NCBI GenBank assembly: GCA_038525525.1 | Contig: JBCBHO010000005.1 | Span: 248,001-312,000 of the forward strand | Source of the DNA: Shimia_B sp038525525 | GTDB taxonomy: Bacteria; Pseudomonadota; Alphaproteobacteria; Rhodobacterales; Rhodobacteraceae | Direction of reading: 5' to 3' | Length of the DNA stretch: 64,000 bases | Shown here: positions 14,912-23,661 of the stretch, one piece after another | Position numbering within the stretch: position 1 is the first letter of the stretch | Layout: the number at the start of each line of letters is the position of its first letter | The notes under the pieces: model-generated | The model's database searches: none | Seen by the model: the letters and a program-made list of their open reading frames with translations, nothing else | Told to the model about the DNA's origin: nothing | Made by a program: the position numbers and the translations under genes

Positions 14912-16297
14912 CTAGGCGCGTCTGGAGGATGGCAGATCGGCCGCTGTCCTCGGTGCCGCGGCAGAGGGGAGAAGCGCAATCAGGGCCTCGGCCTCCGGTG
15001 GCAGCGCCTGGTCCTCGAGCTTGGCGTCCCCCCTCAGGAGGGTTCTCTTTTCAAGGGGATCCACGCGGTGATCATAAAGCTCCCCCGTGCCGTCGCAGTA
15101 GCGGATCAGGCGATGCGTGCCGGAGCGCACGGAGTGAGAAACCCGCGCTTTTTCAGGGGCTTTCTTGAGCGGCACGCGAAACGAGGAAAGCGCGTGGCCG
15201 CGGCCGGCGCCCCCCTCGAGCAGAGGCCAGAGGCTTTGGCCGTCGAGCGGGTGCGGCGCGTCTCCTCCGAGCAGCTCAAGAAGCGTGGGATAGATGTCGA
15301 GGAGCGAGACGGGCTCCGTCACCCGGCCCACGGGCACCCCCGGCCCGGCCATCATCAGCGGCACGCGGAGCGCGCGTTCCCATAGCGAGAACTTGCGGAA
15401 GGCGAGCTTCTCTCCGAACTGCCAACCGTGGTCGGACCAGAGCAGGATCAGCGTCGTCTCGCTGAGCCCGGTGGCGTCCAGATGATCGAGGAGCCGGCCC
15501 ACGAGGTGGTCGGCATAGGCCACACAGGCGAGGTAGGCCCGCACGAAAGCCCCGTACTCCGATGTGCGGGAGAGCATGCGCCCGGTCCAGCGCCGGGCCA
15601 TGGCATTGGCGTGCTGAGGCAGTGGATCGAGCTCGCTCTCATCCTCGATGTCGAAGGCTCGGTTCCCGAGCCCGGGGGGCCCGCGCGGCTCCTCCGGGAT
15701 GCGGTCAAAGAAGCGTTTGGGCGCGATGAACGGCAGGTGCGGCCGGTAGATGCCATGGGCCCAGAACTGCCGGTCCGCCCCGGGCGTCATCTCTGCGATC
15801 ATGGCATCGACGAGCCGGTCATCATCGAGCCGTGCCCGCGCGCAGGGGCCGAAATCATCGGGCGGCTTCAGATTGCCGTCCTTCACCGCGCGCGACATGG
15901 CTGGAAAGCGCTCGGGACGACGGGGATGGGCCACGTCCCAGTCCGCCCAGTCCTGCCCCGACGCGCCGGTGTGATAGACCTTTCCTGCCATGGCCGTCCG
16001 CCAACCCGCCGCGCGCGCACGGCCCGCGATGGAAAGCCGCTGCCCCGGTGGGAAGGCCATCGACCAGCTTTCGTCGTTGGAATAGACGCCCGTGCGCCAG
16101 GGCCCCTGCCCGAAGAGCGTGGCCGTCCGCGAGGGGGAACAGGCCGGCGAGGCCGCGTAAGCCTGATCGAAACACGTGCCGCGCGCGGCGAGGCGCGCCA
16201 TGTTCGGGGTGTAGGCATCCGGATGCCCGCCCAGCGGCGTGATCCAGTCGTTGAGGTCCTCGACCGACAAGAGAAGAATATTGCGAATTTCGCGCAC
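14912..16297 (-). CDS. sulfatase, iduronate-2-sulfatase-like (formylglycine type)
   Basis: A 461-residue sulfatase that should hydrolyse sulfate esters. The active-site motif is CSPSRT (near residue 53), whose cysteine must be converted to formylglycine by a separate enzyme not in this window. The N-terminal metal block is SVEDLND, and the second metal block is WSDHGWQFGEK. Closest in feel to the iduronate-2-sulfatase/choline-sulfatase group. The GTG at 16297 starts the conserved strand directly; AGAGAGG lies upstream. No signal peptide is seen, so it appears cytoplasmic. It lies 43 bases above the ECF sigma gene on the same strand. The substrate is unknown; sulfated algal polysaccharide or an osmolyte are possible in a marine host. 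Confidence 0.9.
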   Translation of the reverse strand: MREIRNILLLSVEDLNDWITPLGGHPDAYTPNMARLAARGTCFDQAYAASPACSPSRTATLFGQGPWRTGVYSNDESWSMAFPPGQRLSIAGRARAAGWRTAMAGKVYHTGASGQDWADWDVAHPRRPERFPAMSRAVKDGNLKPPDDFGPCARARLDDDRLVDAMIAEMTPGADRQFWAHGIYRPHLPFIAPKRFFDRIPEEPRGPPGLGNRAFDIEDESELDPLPQHANAMARRWTGRMLSRTSEYGAFVRAYLACVAYADHLVGRLLDHLDATGLSETTLILLWSDHGWQFGEKLAFRKFSLWERALRVPLMMAGPGVPVGRVTEPVSLLDIYPTLLELLGGDAPHPLDGQSLWPLLEGGAGRGHALSSFRVPLKKAPEKARVSHSVRSGTHRLIRYCDGTGELYDHRVDPLEKRTLLRGDAKLEDQALPPEAEALIALLPSAAAPRTAADLPSSRRA

Positions 16298-16459
16298 GCG
16301 GTGCGGCCTCTCTGGGCGGTCTGCTCTGATGAGCTATAAAAAGACCAATGGCGCGGTGACACAAGCGACGCGTCTCAGAAGCGGGCATGCGGCCCTTGCT
16401 CCCGGTTTCGGAATGGGGCAGGCAGACGCGACTGCGCCAAGACACGAAGGATTTTCCCC

Positions 16460-17443
16460 ATGGCCGACGGCTCCCTCGATCTCGACATGACACCCACGCG
16501 CGAAGTGCAGGTGCGCGATGTGTTCGGTATCGACTCGGACATGGTCGTGCGCGGCTTCGAGGACGGGTCCGAGCGCGTGCCGGAGGTGGATCCTACCTAC
16601 AAATTCGACCCAGATACCACGCTGGCGATCCTCGCGGGCTTTCACAACAACCGCCGGGTCATGATCCAGGGCTATCACGGCACGGGCAAGTCCACGCATA
16701 TCGAGCAGGTGGCCGCGCGGCTGAACTGGCCCGCCGTGCGCGTCAATCTGGACAGCCACATTTCCCGGATCGATCTCATCGGCAAGGACGCGATCAAGCT
16801 GAAGGACGGCAAGCAGGTCACCGACTTTCAGGAGGGCATCCTGCCCTGGGCGCTGCGCAATCCCTGCGCCATCGTCTTCGACGAATACGACGCGGGCCGC
16901 GCCGACGTGATGTTCGTCATCCAGCGTGTGCTGGAAACCGACGGCAAGCTGACGCTCCTCGACCAGAACAAGGTGATCACGCCCCACCCCTATTTCCGCA
17001 TCTTCGCGACGGCTAACACGGTCGGTCTGGGCGACACGACGGGGCTCTACCACGGCACCCAGCAGATCAACCAAGGCCAGATGGACCGCTGGTCGCTGGT
17101 CGCGACTTTGAATTACCTCAGCGTCGGCGCGGAAAGCGCGATCGTGCTGGCCAAGAACCCGCATTACAACAACGAGAAGGGTCGCAAGACCATCGAGCGC
17201 ATGGTCACCGTGGCCGACATGACCCGCACCGCCTTCATGGCCGGTGATCTCTCGACCGTCATGTCCCCCCGCACAGTCATCGCCTGGGCCCAGAACGCGG
17301 AGATCTTCCGCAACGTGGGCTACGCCTTCCGCCTGTCGTTCCTCAACAAATGCGACGAGCTCGAACGCGCGACGGTGGCGGAGTTCTACCAGAAATGCTT
17401 CGACGAGGAGCTGCCCGAAAGCGCGGCGAACGTCGCAGGGTAA
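16460..17443 (+). CDS. cobS: aerobic cobaltochelatase subunit CobS (AAA+ ATPase)
   Basis: A 327-residue AAA+ subunit of the CobNST chelatase, which inserts cobalt into hydrogenobyrinic acid a,c-diamide in aerobic vitamin B12 synthesis. The P-loop is GYHGTGKSTH near residue 72, and Walker B is IVFDEYDAG near residue 139. The start has good family support (MADGSLDLDM). It is divergent from the sulfatase gene. cobT follows after a small unrelated gene. Length and motifs are complete. CobN, the porphyrin-binding subunit, is not in the window. Confidence 0.96.
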   Translation: MADGSLDLDMTPTREVQVRDVFGIDSDMVVRGFEDGSERVPEVDPTYKFDPDTTLAILAGFHNNRRVMIQGYHGTGKSTHIEQVAARLNWPAVRVNLDSHISRIDLIGKDAIKLKDGKQVTDFQEGILPWALRNPCAIVFDEYDAGRADVMFVIQRVLETDGKLTLLDQNKVITPHPYFRIFATANTVGLGDTTGLYHGTQQINQGQMDRWSLVATLNYLSVGAESAIVLAKNPHYNNEKGRKTIERMVTVADMTRTAFMAGDLSTVMSPRTVIAWAQNAEIFRNVGYAFRLSFLNKCDELERATVAEFYQKCFDEELPESAANVAG

Positions 17444-17535
17444 GTCTGCTGGCCCAACGCTTGCTTGGCGGATGCGGCCAATACGCATACGTTTGTCGTG
17501 AAGGGCGGGCGCATCGAGGCTCGGGGAAGGGCAAA

Positions 17536-17775
17536 ATGTCGGAAGACAACGTCACAAACGAACTGCTGCTAGAGACGCTGAAAGCGATGCAAACCACGCT
17601 GGGCGAGATTTCGAACGACGTGCACGACGTGCACGACGTAAAGGCGGACTTGCGTGGCGTGAAAGGGCATATGGCTGCTTTTGTGCAGGCCGAGGTGGCC
17701 CAGGACGGCGCCATCGCCGCGATCCAGACGCGTCTTGAACGGATCGAACGCCGCCTCGATCTCAGCGAGAGCTGA
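17536..17775 (+). CDS. small helical protein between cobS and cobT, unknown function
   Basis: A 79-residue acidic protein I do not recognise. It looks like one long amphipathic helix or coiled coil (ELLLETLKAMQTTLGEIS, then QTRLERIERRLDLSES). In the middle is a short tandem repeat at DNA level (unit CGACGTGCA, 17618-17640), read as DVHDVHDVK. The ATG at 17536 has GGGGAAGGG upstream. The stop at 17773-17775 is five bases before the TTG start of cobT, so translation of cobT is probably coupled to it. A role in the chelatase is possible from position only. Confidence 0.65.
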   Translation: MSEDNVTNELLLETLKAMQTTLGEISNDVHDVHDVKADLRGVKGHMAAFVQAEVAQDGAIAAIQTRLERIERRLDLSES

Positions 17776-17780
17776 TTTTC

Positions 17781-19661
17781 TTGTCCAAGCAGAACGACAA
17801 TCCCGCCGATCCGTTCAAGAAGGCCGTGGCCGAGGCCGCGAAGGTCATCGCGGATGATGCGGAGCTGACCGTCAGCTATTCCGTGGACCCGCCGGGGGCC
17901 ACGACCGACACGCTGCGCCTGCCGCAGGTCTCGCGCCGAATGACGCGGGACGAGGTGCTGCTCGCGCGCGGCACGGCGGACGCGCTGGCGCTCCGGCACA
18001 AGTACCACGACGCGGGCACGTTCAACCGCTACCTGCCGCCCGGCAACATGGCGCGCGAACTCTACGAGGCGATGGAGACGGCGCGCTGCGAGGCGGTGGG
18101 CGCGCAGGCCATGCCCGGCACGGCCTCGAACATAGACCACAAGATCGCCAACGAGGCCATGCGCAAGGGCTACGGCGATATCAAGGAGGCCGCCGAGGCG
18201 CCCCTTGCCGTCGCTGCGGGCTACCTCATCCGGCATCTGGCCACGGGGCGCGATCTCCCCACGGACGCCGCCAATGTCATGGAGCTCTGGCGCGGCTACA
18301 TCGAAGGCCAGGCGGGCGGCACGCTCGAAGGCCTCGAGGGCATGCTCTCCGACCAGGCGCAATTCGCGAAATTCGCGCGGCAGATCATCTCCGATCTTGG
18401 TTACGGCGATCAGCTGGGCGACGATCCGGACGATTTCGACGAGAACGAGGAAGACGAAGCGGAGGGCGATCCGGAGGATCAGGACCAGCCCGATTCCAGC
18501 GGCGAGGACGACAGCGACAGTGAGGACGATGTCGATGCCGCGCCCGAGCAAAGCCAGGAACAGCAGCAGGACGCAGCCCAAGCCTCCGTCACCATGGATG
18601 ACATGGCCGAGGCGGAGATGGCCGAAGAGGCGGACATGCCCGAAGGCGACGCGCCGCTCGAGCCCCCCTCCCTCCCGCCCCATTCCGAGGCGGACCCGGA
18701 TTACACCGTCTATGACACCGAGAACGACGAGGAGATCCGCGCCGAAGACCTCGCCGAACCGGCCGAGCTCGAACGCTTGCGGACCTACCTCGATCAGCAG
18801 CTCGACCCGCTGAAAGGCGCCGTGAGCCGGCTCGCGAACAAGCTCCAGCGGCGGCTGCAGGCCCAGCAGAACCGGAGTTGGGAGTTCGACCGTGAGGAGG
18901 GGATGCTCGATGCGGGCCGCCTCGCGCGTGTCGTGGCGAACCCCACGACGCCGCTCTCCTTCAAGATCGAGAAAGACACTGAATTCCGCGACACGGTGGT
19001 GACGCTGCTCCTCGACAATTCGGGCTCCATGCGGGGCCGCCCGATCTCCATTGCGGCGATCTGCGCGGACGTGCTCGCGCGCACGCTCGAGCGCTGCTCG
19101 GTGAAGGTGGAGATCCTGGGCTTCACCACACGCGCCTGGAAGGGCGGGCTTTGCCGCGAGGGCTGGCTTGCCGAAGGCCGCCCGCAGCAGCCCGGACGCC
19201 TCAACGACCTGCGCCACATCATCTACAAAAGCGCCGACGCGCCCTGGCGCCGCGCGCGCCCCAACCTCGGGCTCATGATGAAAGAGGGGCTCCTCAAGGA
19301 GAACATCGACGGCGAAGCGCTCGAATGGGCGCACAAGCGGATGGTGGGCCGCGCGGAAGCGAGAAAGATCCTCATGGTCATTTCCGATGGCGCGCCGGTG
19401 GACGACTCAACGCTGTCGGTAAACCCGGCCAACTACCTCGAAAAGCACCTGCGCGACGTGATCGCCATGGTCGAGAAGAAGAAGGTGGTGGAACTCATCG
19501 CCATCGGTATCGGCCATGACGTGACCCGCTACTACGACCGGGCGGTGACGATCACGGATGTCGAACAGCTCGCAGGCGCGATGACCGAGCAGCTCGCCTC
19601 GCTCTTTGACAGCGATCCCCGGGCACGGGCGCGGGTGATGGGCATGAAGCGCGCGAGCTGA
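17781..19661 (+). CDS. cobT: aerobic cobaltochelatase subunit CobT
   Basis: A 626-residue subunit that forms the AAA+ motor of the cobaltochelatase with CobS. The middle (about 215-300) is very acidic (runs of D and E), a known feature of CobT. The C-terminal third holds a von Willebrand-like metal site (LLDNSGSMRG near residue 415). The start is a TTG at 17781; there is no in-frame ATG upstream and the protein begins with the usual MSKQNDNPADPFKKA. The weak start lies five bases after the stop of the preceding gene, which suggests translational coupling. Complete. Confidence 0.95.
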   Translation: MSKQNDNPADPFKKAVAEAAKVIADDAELTVSYSVDPPGATTDTLRLPQVSRRMTRDEVLLARGTADALALRHKYHDAGTFNRYLPPGNMARELYEAMETARCEAVGAQAMPGTASNIDHKIANEAMRKGYGDIKEAAEAPLAVAAGYLIRHLATGRDLPTDAANVMELWRGYIEGQAGGTLEGLEGMLSDQAQFAKFARQIISDLGYGDQLGDDPDDFDENEEDEAEGDPEDQDQPDSSGEDDSDSEDDVDAAPEQSQEQQQDAAQASVTMDDMAEAEMAEEADMPEGDAPLEPPSLPPHSEADPDYTVYDTENDEEIRAEDLAEPAELERLRTYLDQQLDPLKGAVSRLANKLQRRLQAQQNRSWEFDREEGMLDAGRLARVVANPTTPLSFKIEKDTEFRDTVVTLLLDNSGSMRGRPISIAAICADVLARTLERCSVKVEILGFTTRAWKGGLCREGWLAEGRPQQPGRLNDLRHIIYKSADAPWRRARPNLGLMMKEGLLKENIDGEALEWAHKRMVGRAEARKILMVISDGAPVDDSTLSVNPANYLEKHLRDVIAMVEKKKVVELIAIGIGHDVTRYYDRAVTITDVEQLAGAMTEQLASLFDSDPRARARVMGMKRAS

Positions 19662-19690
19662 ATACACGGGCGACCTTTCGAAGATATCGT

Positions 19691-19738
19691 GCCTCCGGCG
19701 GCCCTCCGGGGGAGGTACAAGGCACAAAGAAGACGGGG
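19691..19738 (+). repeat. intergenic REP-like element, copy B
   Basis: GCCTCCGGCGG, then CCTCCGGGGGAGGTAC, then GCACAAAGAAG and CGGGG. It shares the GAGGTAC-N3-GCACAAAGAAG core with copies at 1203 and 25075. Its first part can fold on itself (CCTCCGG/CCGGGGGAGG). It fills most of the gap between cobT and the pepP gene. Confidence 0.7.
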
Positions 19739-19747
19739 ACCACCGCG

Positions 19748-21520
19748 ATGTTTCAGACATTCAAGAGCGCGACGACGCCGGAGCAGGGGCCGCCGCGTCT
19801 CGCGGCCTTGCGCGCGAAGATGGCGGAGATGGGCGTGGACGGCTTCATCGTGCCCCGGGCGGATGCGTGGCAAGGCGAGTATGTCGCGCCCTGCGACGAA
19901 CGCCTTGCCTGGCTCACCGGGTTCACCGGGTCCGCTGGCTTCTGCGTCGTGCTCGCAGACAGGGCCGGTCTCTTCGTGGACGGGCGGTACCGGGTTCAGG
20001 CGCGCGCGCAGGTTGCCGAGGTCTTCACCCCGGTGGACTGGCCCGAGACGACGTTGGCCGCGTGGATCCTCGAGCACGCGCCGGAGGGGGCGAAGATCGC
20101 CTACGATCCCTGGCTTCACGTGCCAAGGCAACTCCATGAGCTGGCGCGCCTCGAGGCCGCTGGCCACTCGCTTCAGGCCACCGAGAACCTCATCGACGCG
20201 ATATGGGAGGACCGCCCTGCCCGGCCCGACGGGCGCGCCTTTTCCCACCCCCTCGAACTGGCGGGGGAGACGAGTGCCTCGAAACGCGCGCGGCTGGGCC
20301 AGGACCTCGCGGCAGCGGGCGAGGACGCGGCCGTCATCACGATGCCCGACGCGATCTGCTGGCTCCTCAACATACGTGGCGCGGATATCCCGCGCATCCC
20401 GATCCTGCAAAGCTTCGCCATCCTCCGGGCCGATGGACAGGTGTCGCTCTTCGTGGAGGCCTCCAAGGTCGCGGACCTGGAGATCGACGCCGAAATCCTT
20501 GCGCCGGATACCTTTCTGGCGGCCGTCGCGGCCTTGACGGGAACGGTCCGGCTCGATCCCGACAGCTGCCCGGAAGCCGTGCGTGCGGCGGTGACAGCCA
20601 CGGTACGCGAAGGGCGCGATCCCTGCCTCCTCCCGAAGGCGCGCAAGAACGCCGCGGAACTCGAGGGCACACGGGCGGCCCACCGGCGGGACGCCGTTGC
20701 CATGGTCGAGTTCCTCGCCTGGCTCGATGCACAGACCCCCTCGGAGGTGACCGAGATCGGCGCTGTGGAAGCCCTCGAGGGATTTCGGCGGGCCACGAAT
20801 GCCCTCCAGGATATCAGTTTCGAGACGATCTCCGGCGCGGGTCCTAACGCGGCCCTGCCGCATTATCGCGTCTCGGAAGAGACCAACCGGACGCTTGCGG
20901 AGGGTGAGCTCTACCTCGTCGATAGCGGCGGCCAGTACGTGGACGGGACGACCGACATCACCCGCACCGTGGCGATCGGTGCGCCCGACAAGGAGGCCAG
21001 GGACGCCTTCACGCGCGTGTTGCAGGGCATGATCGCGCTTTCAAGGCTGCGCTTCCCCCGTGGCGTGGGCGGCGCCCATATCGATGCCTTGGCCCGCGCC
21101 GCGCTGTGGATGGCGGGACAGGATTTCGACCACGGGACAGGCCATGGCGTGGGCTCCTACCTGTCGGTCCACGAGGGGCCTGCACGCATTTCCCGGGCCT
21201 CGACGGTGCCCCTCGAGACTGGAATGATCCTCTCGAATGAGCCCGGCTATTACCGAGAGGGGGCCTTCGGCATCCGGATCGAAAACCTCATCGTCGTCCA
21301 AGAAGCGGGCGACCTGGCTGGCGCGGATCCGCGCCCCTGGCTCGATTTCGAAACGCTGACCTACGTCCCCATCGACACCCGCCTCGTCGTCAAGGAGATG
21401 CTCACGAGAGCGGAGCGGGACTGGCTCAATGCCTATCACGCCGAATGCGCGGCGCGGTTGTCAGGCCAGCTTTCGGAGCGGGCAGAGGCATGGCTCGCCG
21501 GCGCGACATTGGCAGTCTGA
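19748..21520 (+). CDS. pepP: Xaa-Pro aminopeptidase (M24B family)
   Basis: A 590-residue cytosolic aminopeptidase P of the long three-domain type. It removes an N-terminal residue that precedes proline. The two creatinase-like N-terminal domains begin with FIVPRADAWQGEY, and the C-terminal pita-bread domain carries the dimetal ligands in DGTTDITRT, HGTGHGVG, NEPGYY and the later IRIEN. The ATG at 19748 fits the family start. The stop overlaps the CTGACA-N6-TGTCAG palindrome that precedes DUF427. No defects are seen. Confidence 0.94.
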   Translation: MFQTFKSATTPEQGPPRLAALRAKMAEMGVDGFIVPRADAWQGEYVAPCDERLAWLTGFTGSAGFCVVLADRAGLFVDGRYRVQARAQVAEVFTPVDWPETTLAAWILEHAPEGAKIAYDPWLHVPRQLHELARLEAAGHSLQATENLIDAIWEDRPARPDGRAFSHPLELAGETSASKRARLGQDLAAAGEDAAVITMPDAICWLLNIRGADIPRIPILQSFAILRADGQVSLFVEASKVADLEIDAEILAPDTFLAAVAALTGTVRLDPDSCPEAVRAAVTATVREGRDPCLLPKARKNAAELEGTRAAHRRDAVAMVEFLAWLDAQTPSEVTEIGAVEALEGFRRATNALQDISFETISGAGPNAALPHYRVSEETNRTLAEGELYLVDSGGQYVDGTTDITRTVAIGAPDKEARDAFTRVLQGMIALSRLRFPRGVGGAHIDALARAALWMAGQDFDHGTGHGVGSYLSVHEGPARISRASTVPLETGMILSNEPGYYREGAFGIRIENLIVVQEAGDLAGADPRPWLDFETLTYVPIDTRLVVKEMLTRAERDWLNAYHAECAARLSGQLSERAEAWLAGATLAV

Positions 21521-21534
21521 CACAAACCTGTCAG
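21517..21534. promoter_or_regulatory. operator-like inverted repeat CTGACA-N6-TGTCAG (second copy)
   Basis: CTGACA-CAAACC-TGTCAG, the same arms and spacing as the site at 3901-3918 but with a different spacer. It overlaps the pepP stop codon and ends 41 bases before the DUF427 ATG, a normal operator position. It suggests that one regulator controls both loci; which one is not known. Confidence 0.5.
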
Positions 21535-21575
21535 AAACGCGCGGTAACGCTCAGGCAACCCGGGGGAGAGCAGCC

Positions 21576-21917
21576 ATGGCCGACCACATCAAGATCCGCA
21601 AAGCACCGGGAACATGGTCCGTCCGCGTGGGCGGCGCCGTGCTGGGCGAGTCGAGCGCCGCGCTCGAACTGGCCGAAGGCAGCTATCCCGAGGTGATCTA
21701 TTTCCCGCGGGACGACTTCGCGATGGCCTTCCTCGATCCGTCCGACAAGTCCACGCACTGCCCGCACAAGGGCGACGCGAATTACTTTCACATCGTCACG
21801 AAGAGCACGACGCTCGAAAACGCGGTCTGGAGCTACGAGAGCCCGAAGGAGGGCGTGGCCGAGATTGCAGGGTACCTCGCCTTCGGGCACGAAGACGTGA
21901 CGGTGGAGAAGATCTAG
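21576..21917 (+). CDS. DUF427 domain protein
   Basis: A 113-residue single-domain protein of the DUF427 family, shown by VIYFPRDDFAMAFLDPSDKSTHCPHKGDANYF spread over residues 40-75 and the later ENAVWSYESPKEG. The start has GGGGGAGAG upstream. The function is unknown; members occur in many proteobacteria and actinobacteria. An operator-like palindrome lies upstream. Its end overlaps the convergent ClC gene by four bases. The family call is firm, the function is not. Confidence 0.9.
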   Translation: MADHIKIRKAPGTWSVRVGGAVLGESSAALELAEGSYPEVIYFPRDDFAMAFLDPSDKSTHCPHKGDANYFHIVTKSTTLENAVWSYESPKEGVAEIAGYLAFGHEDVTVEKI

Positions 21918-23572
21918 GAGTGCTCTTCCGCGGCCGTGGCCGCGAGCGCCCGGTTATAGGCCTTGAGAGCGTCCACCTGGAAGAGCGCACCGATCAGGTT
22001 GGGCCTGCCGTCCTTGAGTGACACCACGGGCAGGAAGACCTCGTTGGTGGCCTCGAAGATGGGCATCGCCGTCTCGAGCGTGGCCGTCTCTGTCACGTAG
22101 AGGCTTTGCCCGATGAGCTCGAGGCACCGCGCCTCGGAGGCGGCCCGTGGATGATCGGGGCGCCGCATCATCTGCATGACGCCGAAGGTCGCGAGGAGGT
22201 AGGCCTGCGGCCCGGCCGCGAGGTGCACGCCGCGCCGCTCGATCTGGCTGAGGAAGAAGGAGCGGTCCACGAGCTTTGCGGAGATCGCGGTGGATAGCGA
22301 GACCGCCACCATGACCGCGAGGCCGGTCTGCCAGTCTCCGGTGAGCTCGAAAACGATGAGTGTCGTGGAGATCGGCGCGCCGAGCACGGCCGCGCTCACC
22401 GCCCCCATCCCGGCGAGCGCGTAGAGCGTCTCGGAGCCGGAGACATCCGGAAAGATGCCCGTGGCGATCACCCCGAAGGCGAGCCCGGTGAGAGCTCCCA
22501 CCATGAGCGAGGGCGAAAAGACCCCGCCCCCCATGCGGCCAGCCATCGTGATCGCGACGGCCGCGATCTTGATGATGCAAAAGACCACGGCCTCGTGAAG
22601 CAGCAGGTTGCCCGAGAGCGCGGCGGTCGTCGTCTCGTAGCCCACGCCGATGATGTGCGGGTAAAAGATCGCTATGGCCCCGAGGAGGGCGCCGGACATC
22701 ATCGGGCGCGTCCAGCGGGGAAGCCGGGTCAGCCCGTGGGCGAGTGTTCCCAGCCCGTCCACCCAGAAGATCGTGCGCATCAGAATGACCGCCACGAGCC
22801 CGCAGATGAGGCCGAGGATCAGGAAGGCGGGCAGCTCCACGTAAAAGGCCAGCATGTTCTGCGTGGGCAGAGAAAACTCCGTGATGTCGCCGAATTGGGC
22901 CCGTGAGACCACCGTCCCCGCCACCGACGCGATGACGATGGGGGCAAAGGCATGGACGGCGAAGTGACGAAGGATGACCTCCAAGGCGAAGAGCGCGCCC
23001 GCGATGGGGGCGTTGAAGGACGCGCTGACCGCCGCCGCGACGGCGCATCCGAGGAGATCACGGCCGGTGATCCCGTCTGCGCGAATGAAGTTCGACACCT
23101 TCGTGGCAATGACCCCGGCGAGGTGTACCACGGGCCCCTCTCGCCCCGTGGAGCCGCCGGAGGAGAGCGTGATCCACGAGGCCACGGCGGAGGCGAGGCC
23201 GGCCTTCACCTCCACGCGCCCGTCTTTCAGCGCGGCGCCTTCGATGACATCGGCCACCGAGCGCACGCGCCCATCATTCGTGAAGCGGTCGAGGATCAGG
23301 CCCACGGCCATGCCGCCGATGATCGGTGTCACGAGCACCCAGTACCAGGGCAATTCGCGCGCCCAGGAATGCAGCATGGCGAGGTCGGACGTCCCGTAGA
23401 TGGAGCCCTGAAGCTTGATGATGGCGAGCCGGAAGCCCACGGCGGCGAGACCGGCTGCGACGCCGATCATGAGCGCGATGAACCAGAACTGGATCTGGCT
23501 CGGCCCTTGCGCGCGCAGCACCGCCCAGCTGCGCCGGGTGGCCTCCGTGATTTCGGACAGGACGCGGTCCAT
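21914..23572 (-). CDS. ClC family chloride channel/antiporter
   Basis: A 552-residue ClC protein with about ten or more hydrophobic helices. The selectivity motif GREGP is near residue 145, including the gating glutamate, and the GGGVFSPSLMVGA motif is further on. The C-terminal 100 residues look like a CBS-type regulatory region (TLETAMPIFEATNEVFLPVV). The ATG at 23572 removes a poorly conserved 69-residue extension of the open frame. The retained glutamate fits a chloride/proton antiporter, but a channel cannot be excluded. Divergent from the dehydrogenase gene. Confidence 0.92.
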   Translation of the reverse strand: MDRVLSEITEATRRSWAVLRAQGPSQIQFWFIALMIGVAAGLAAVGFRLAIIKLQGSIYGTSDLAMLHSWARELPWYWVLVTPIIGGMAVGLILDRFTNDGRVRSVADVIEGAALKDGRVEVKAGLASAVASWITLSSGGSTGREGPVVHLAGVIATKVSNFIRADGITGRDLLGCAVAAAVSASFNAPIAGALFALEVILRHFAVHAFAPIVIASVAGTVVSRAQFGDITEFSLPTQNMLAFYVELPAFLILGLICGLVAVILMRTIFWVDGLGTLAHGLTRLPRWTRPMMSGALLGAIAIFYPHIIGVGYETTTAALSGNLLLHEAVVFCIIKIAAVAITMAGRMGGGVFSPSLMVGALTGLAFGVIATGIFPDVSGSETLYALAGMGAVSAAVLGAPISTTLIVFELTGDWQTGLAVMVAVSLSTAISAKLVDRSFFLSQIERRGVHLAAGPQAYLLATFGVMQMMRRPDHPRAASEARCLELIGQSLYVTETATLETAMPIFEATNEVFLPVVSLKDGRPNLIGALFQVDALKAYNRALAATAAEEHS

Positions 23573-23661
23573 GGCGCTTCTACCCCTCTGGGCAGCGCGT
23601 GGTGCCTTTCGCCCCGGCGCGGCGTCCCCTATGCTCGCGCTCCGGACTTGACGGAGACGAC

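Noticed and set aside
11859..16297. Recent mobile element carrying the sulfatase/sigma block
   Set aside because: No integrase, transposase, terminal repeats or tRNA target at the edges, and base composition looks like the surroundings.
17343..19334. Open frame of 663 codons antisense to cobS/cobT
   Set aside because: Its composition mirrors the acidic CobT region, with hydrophobic V/L/R runs; no start signal or motif.
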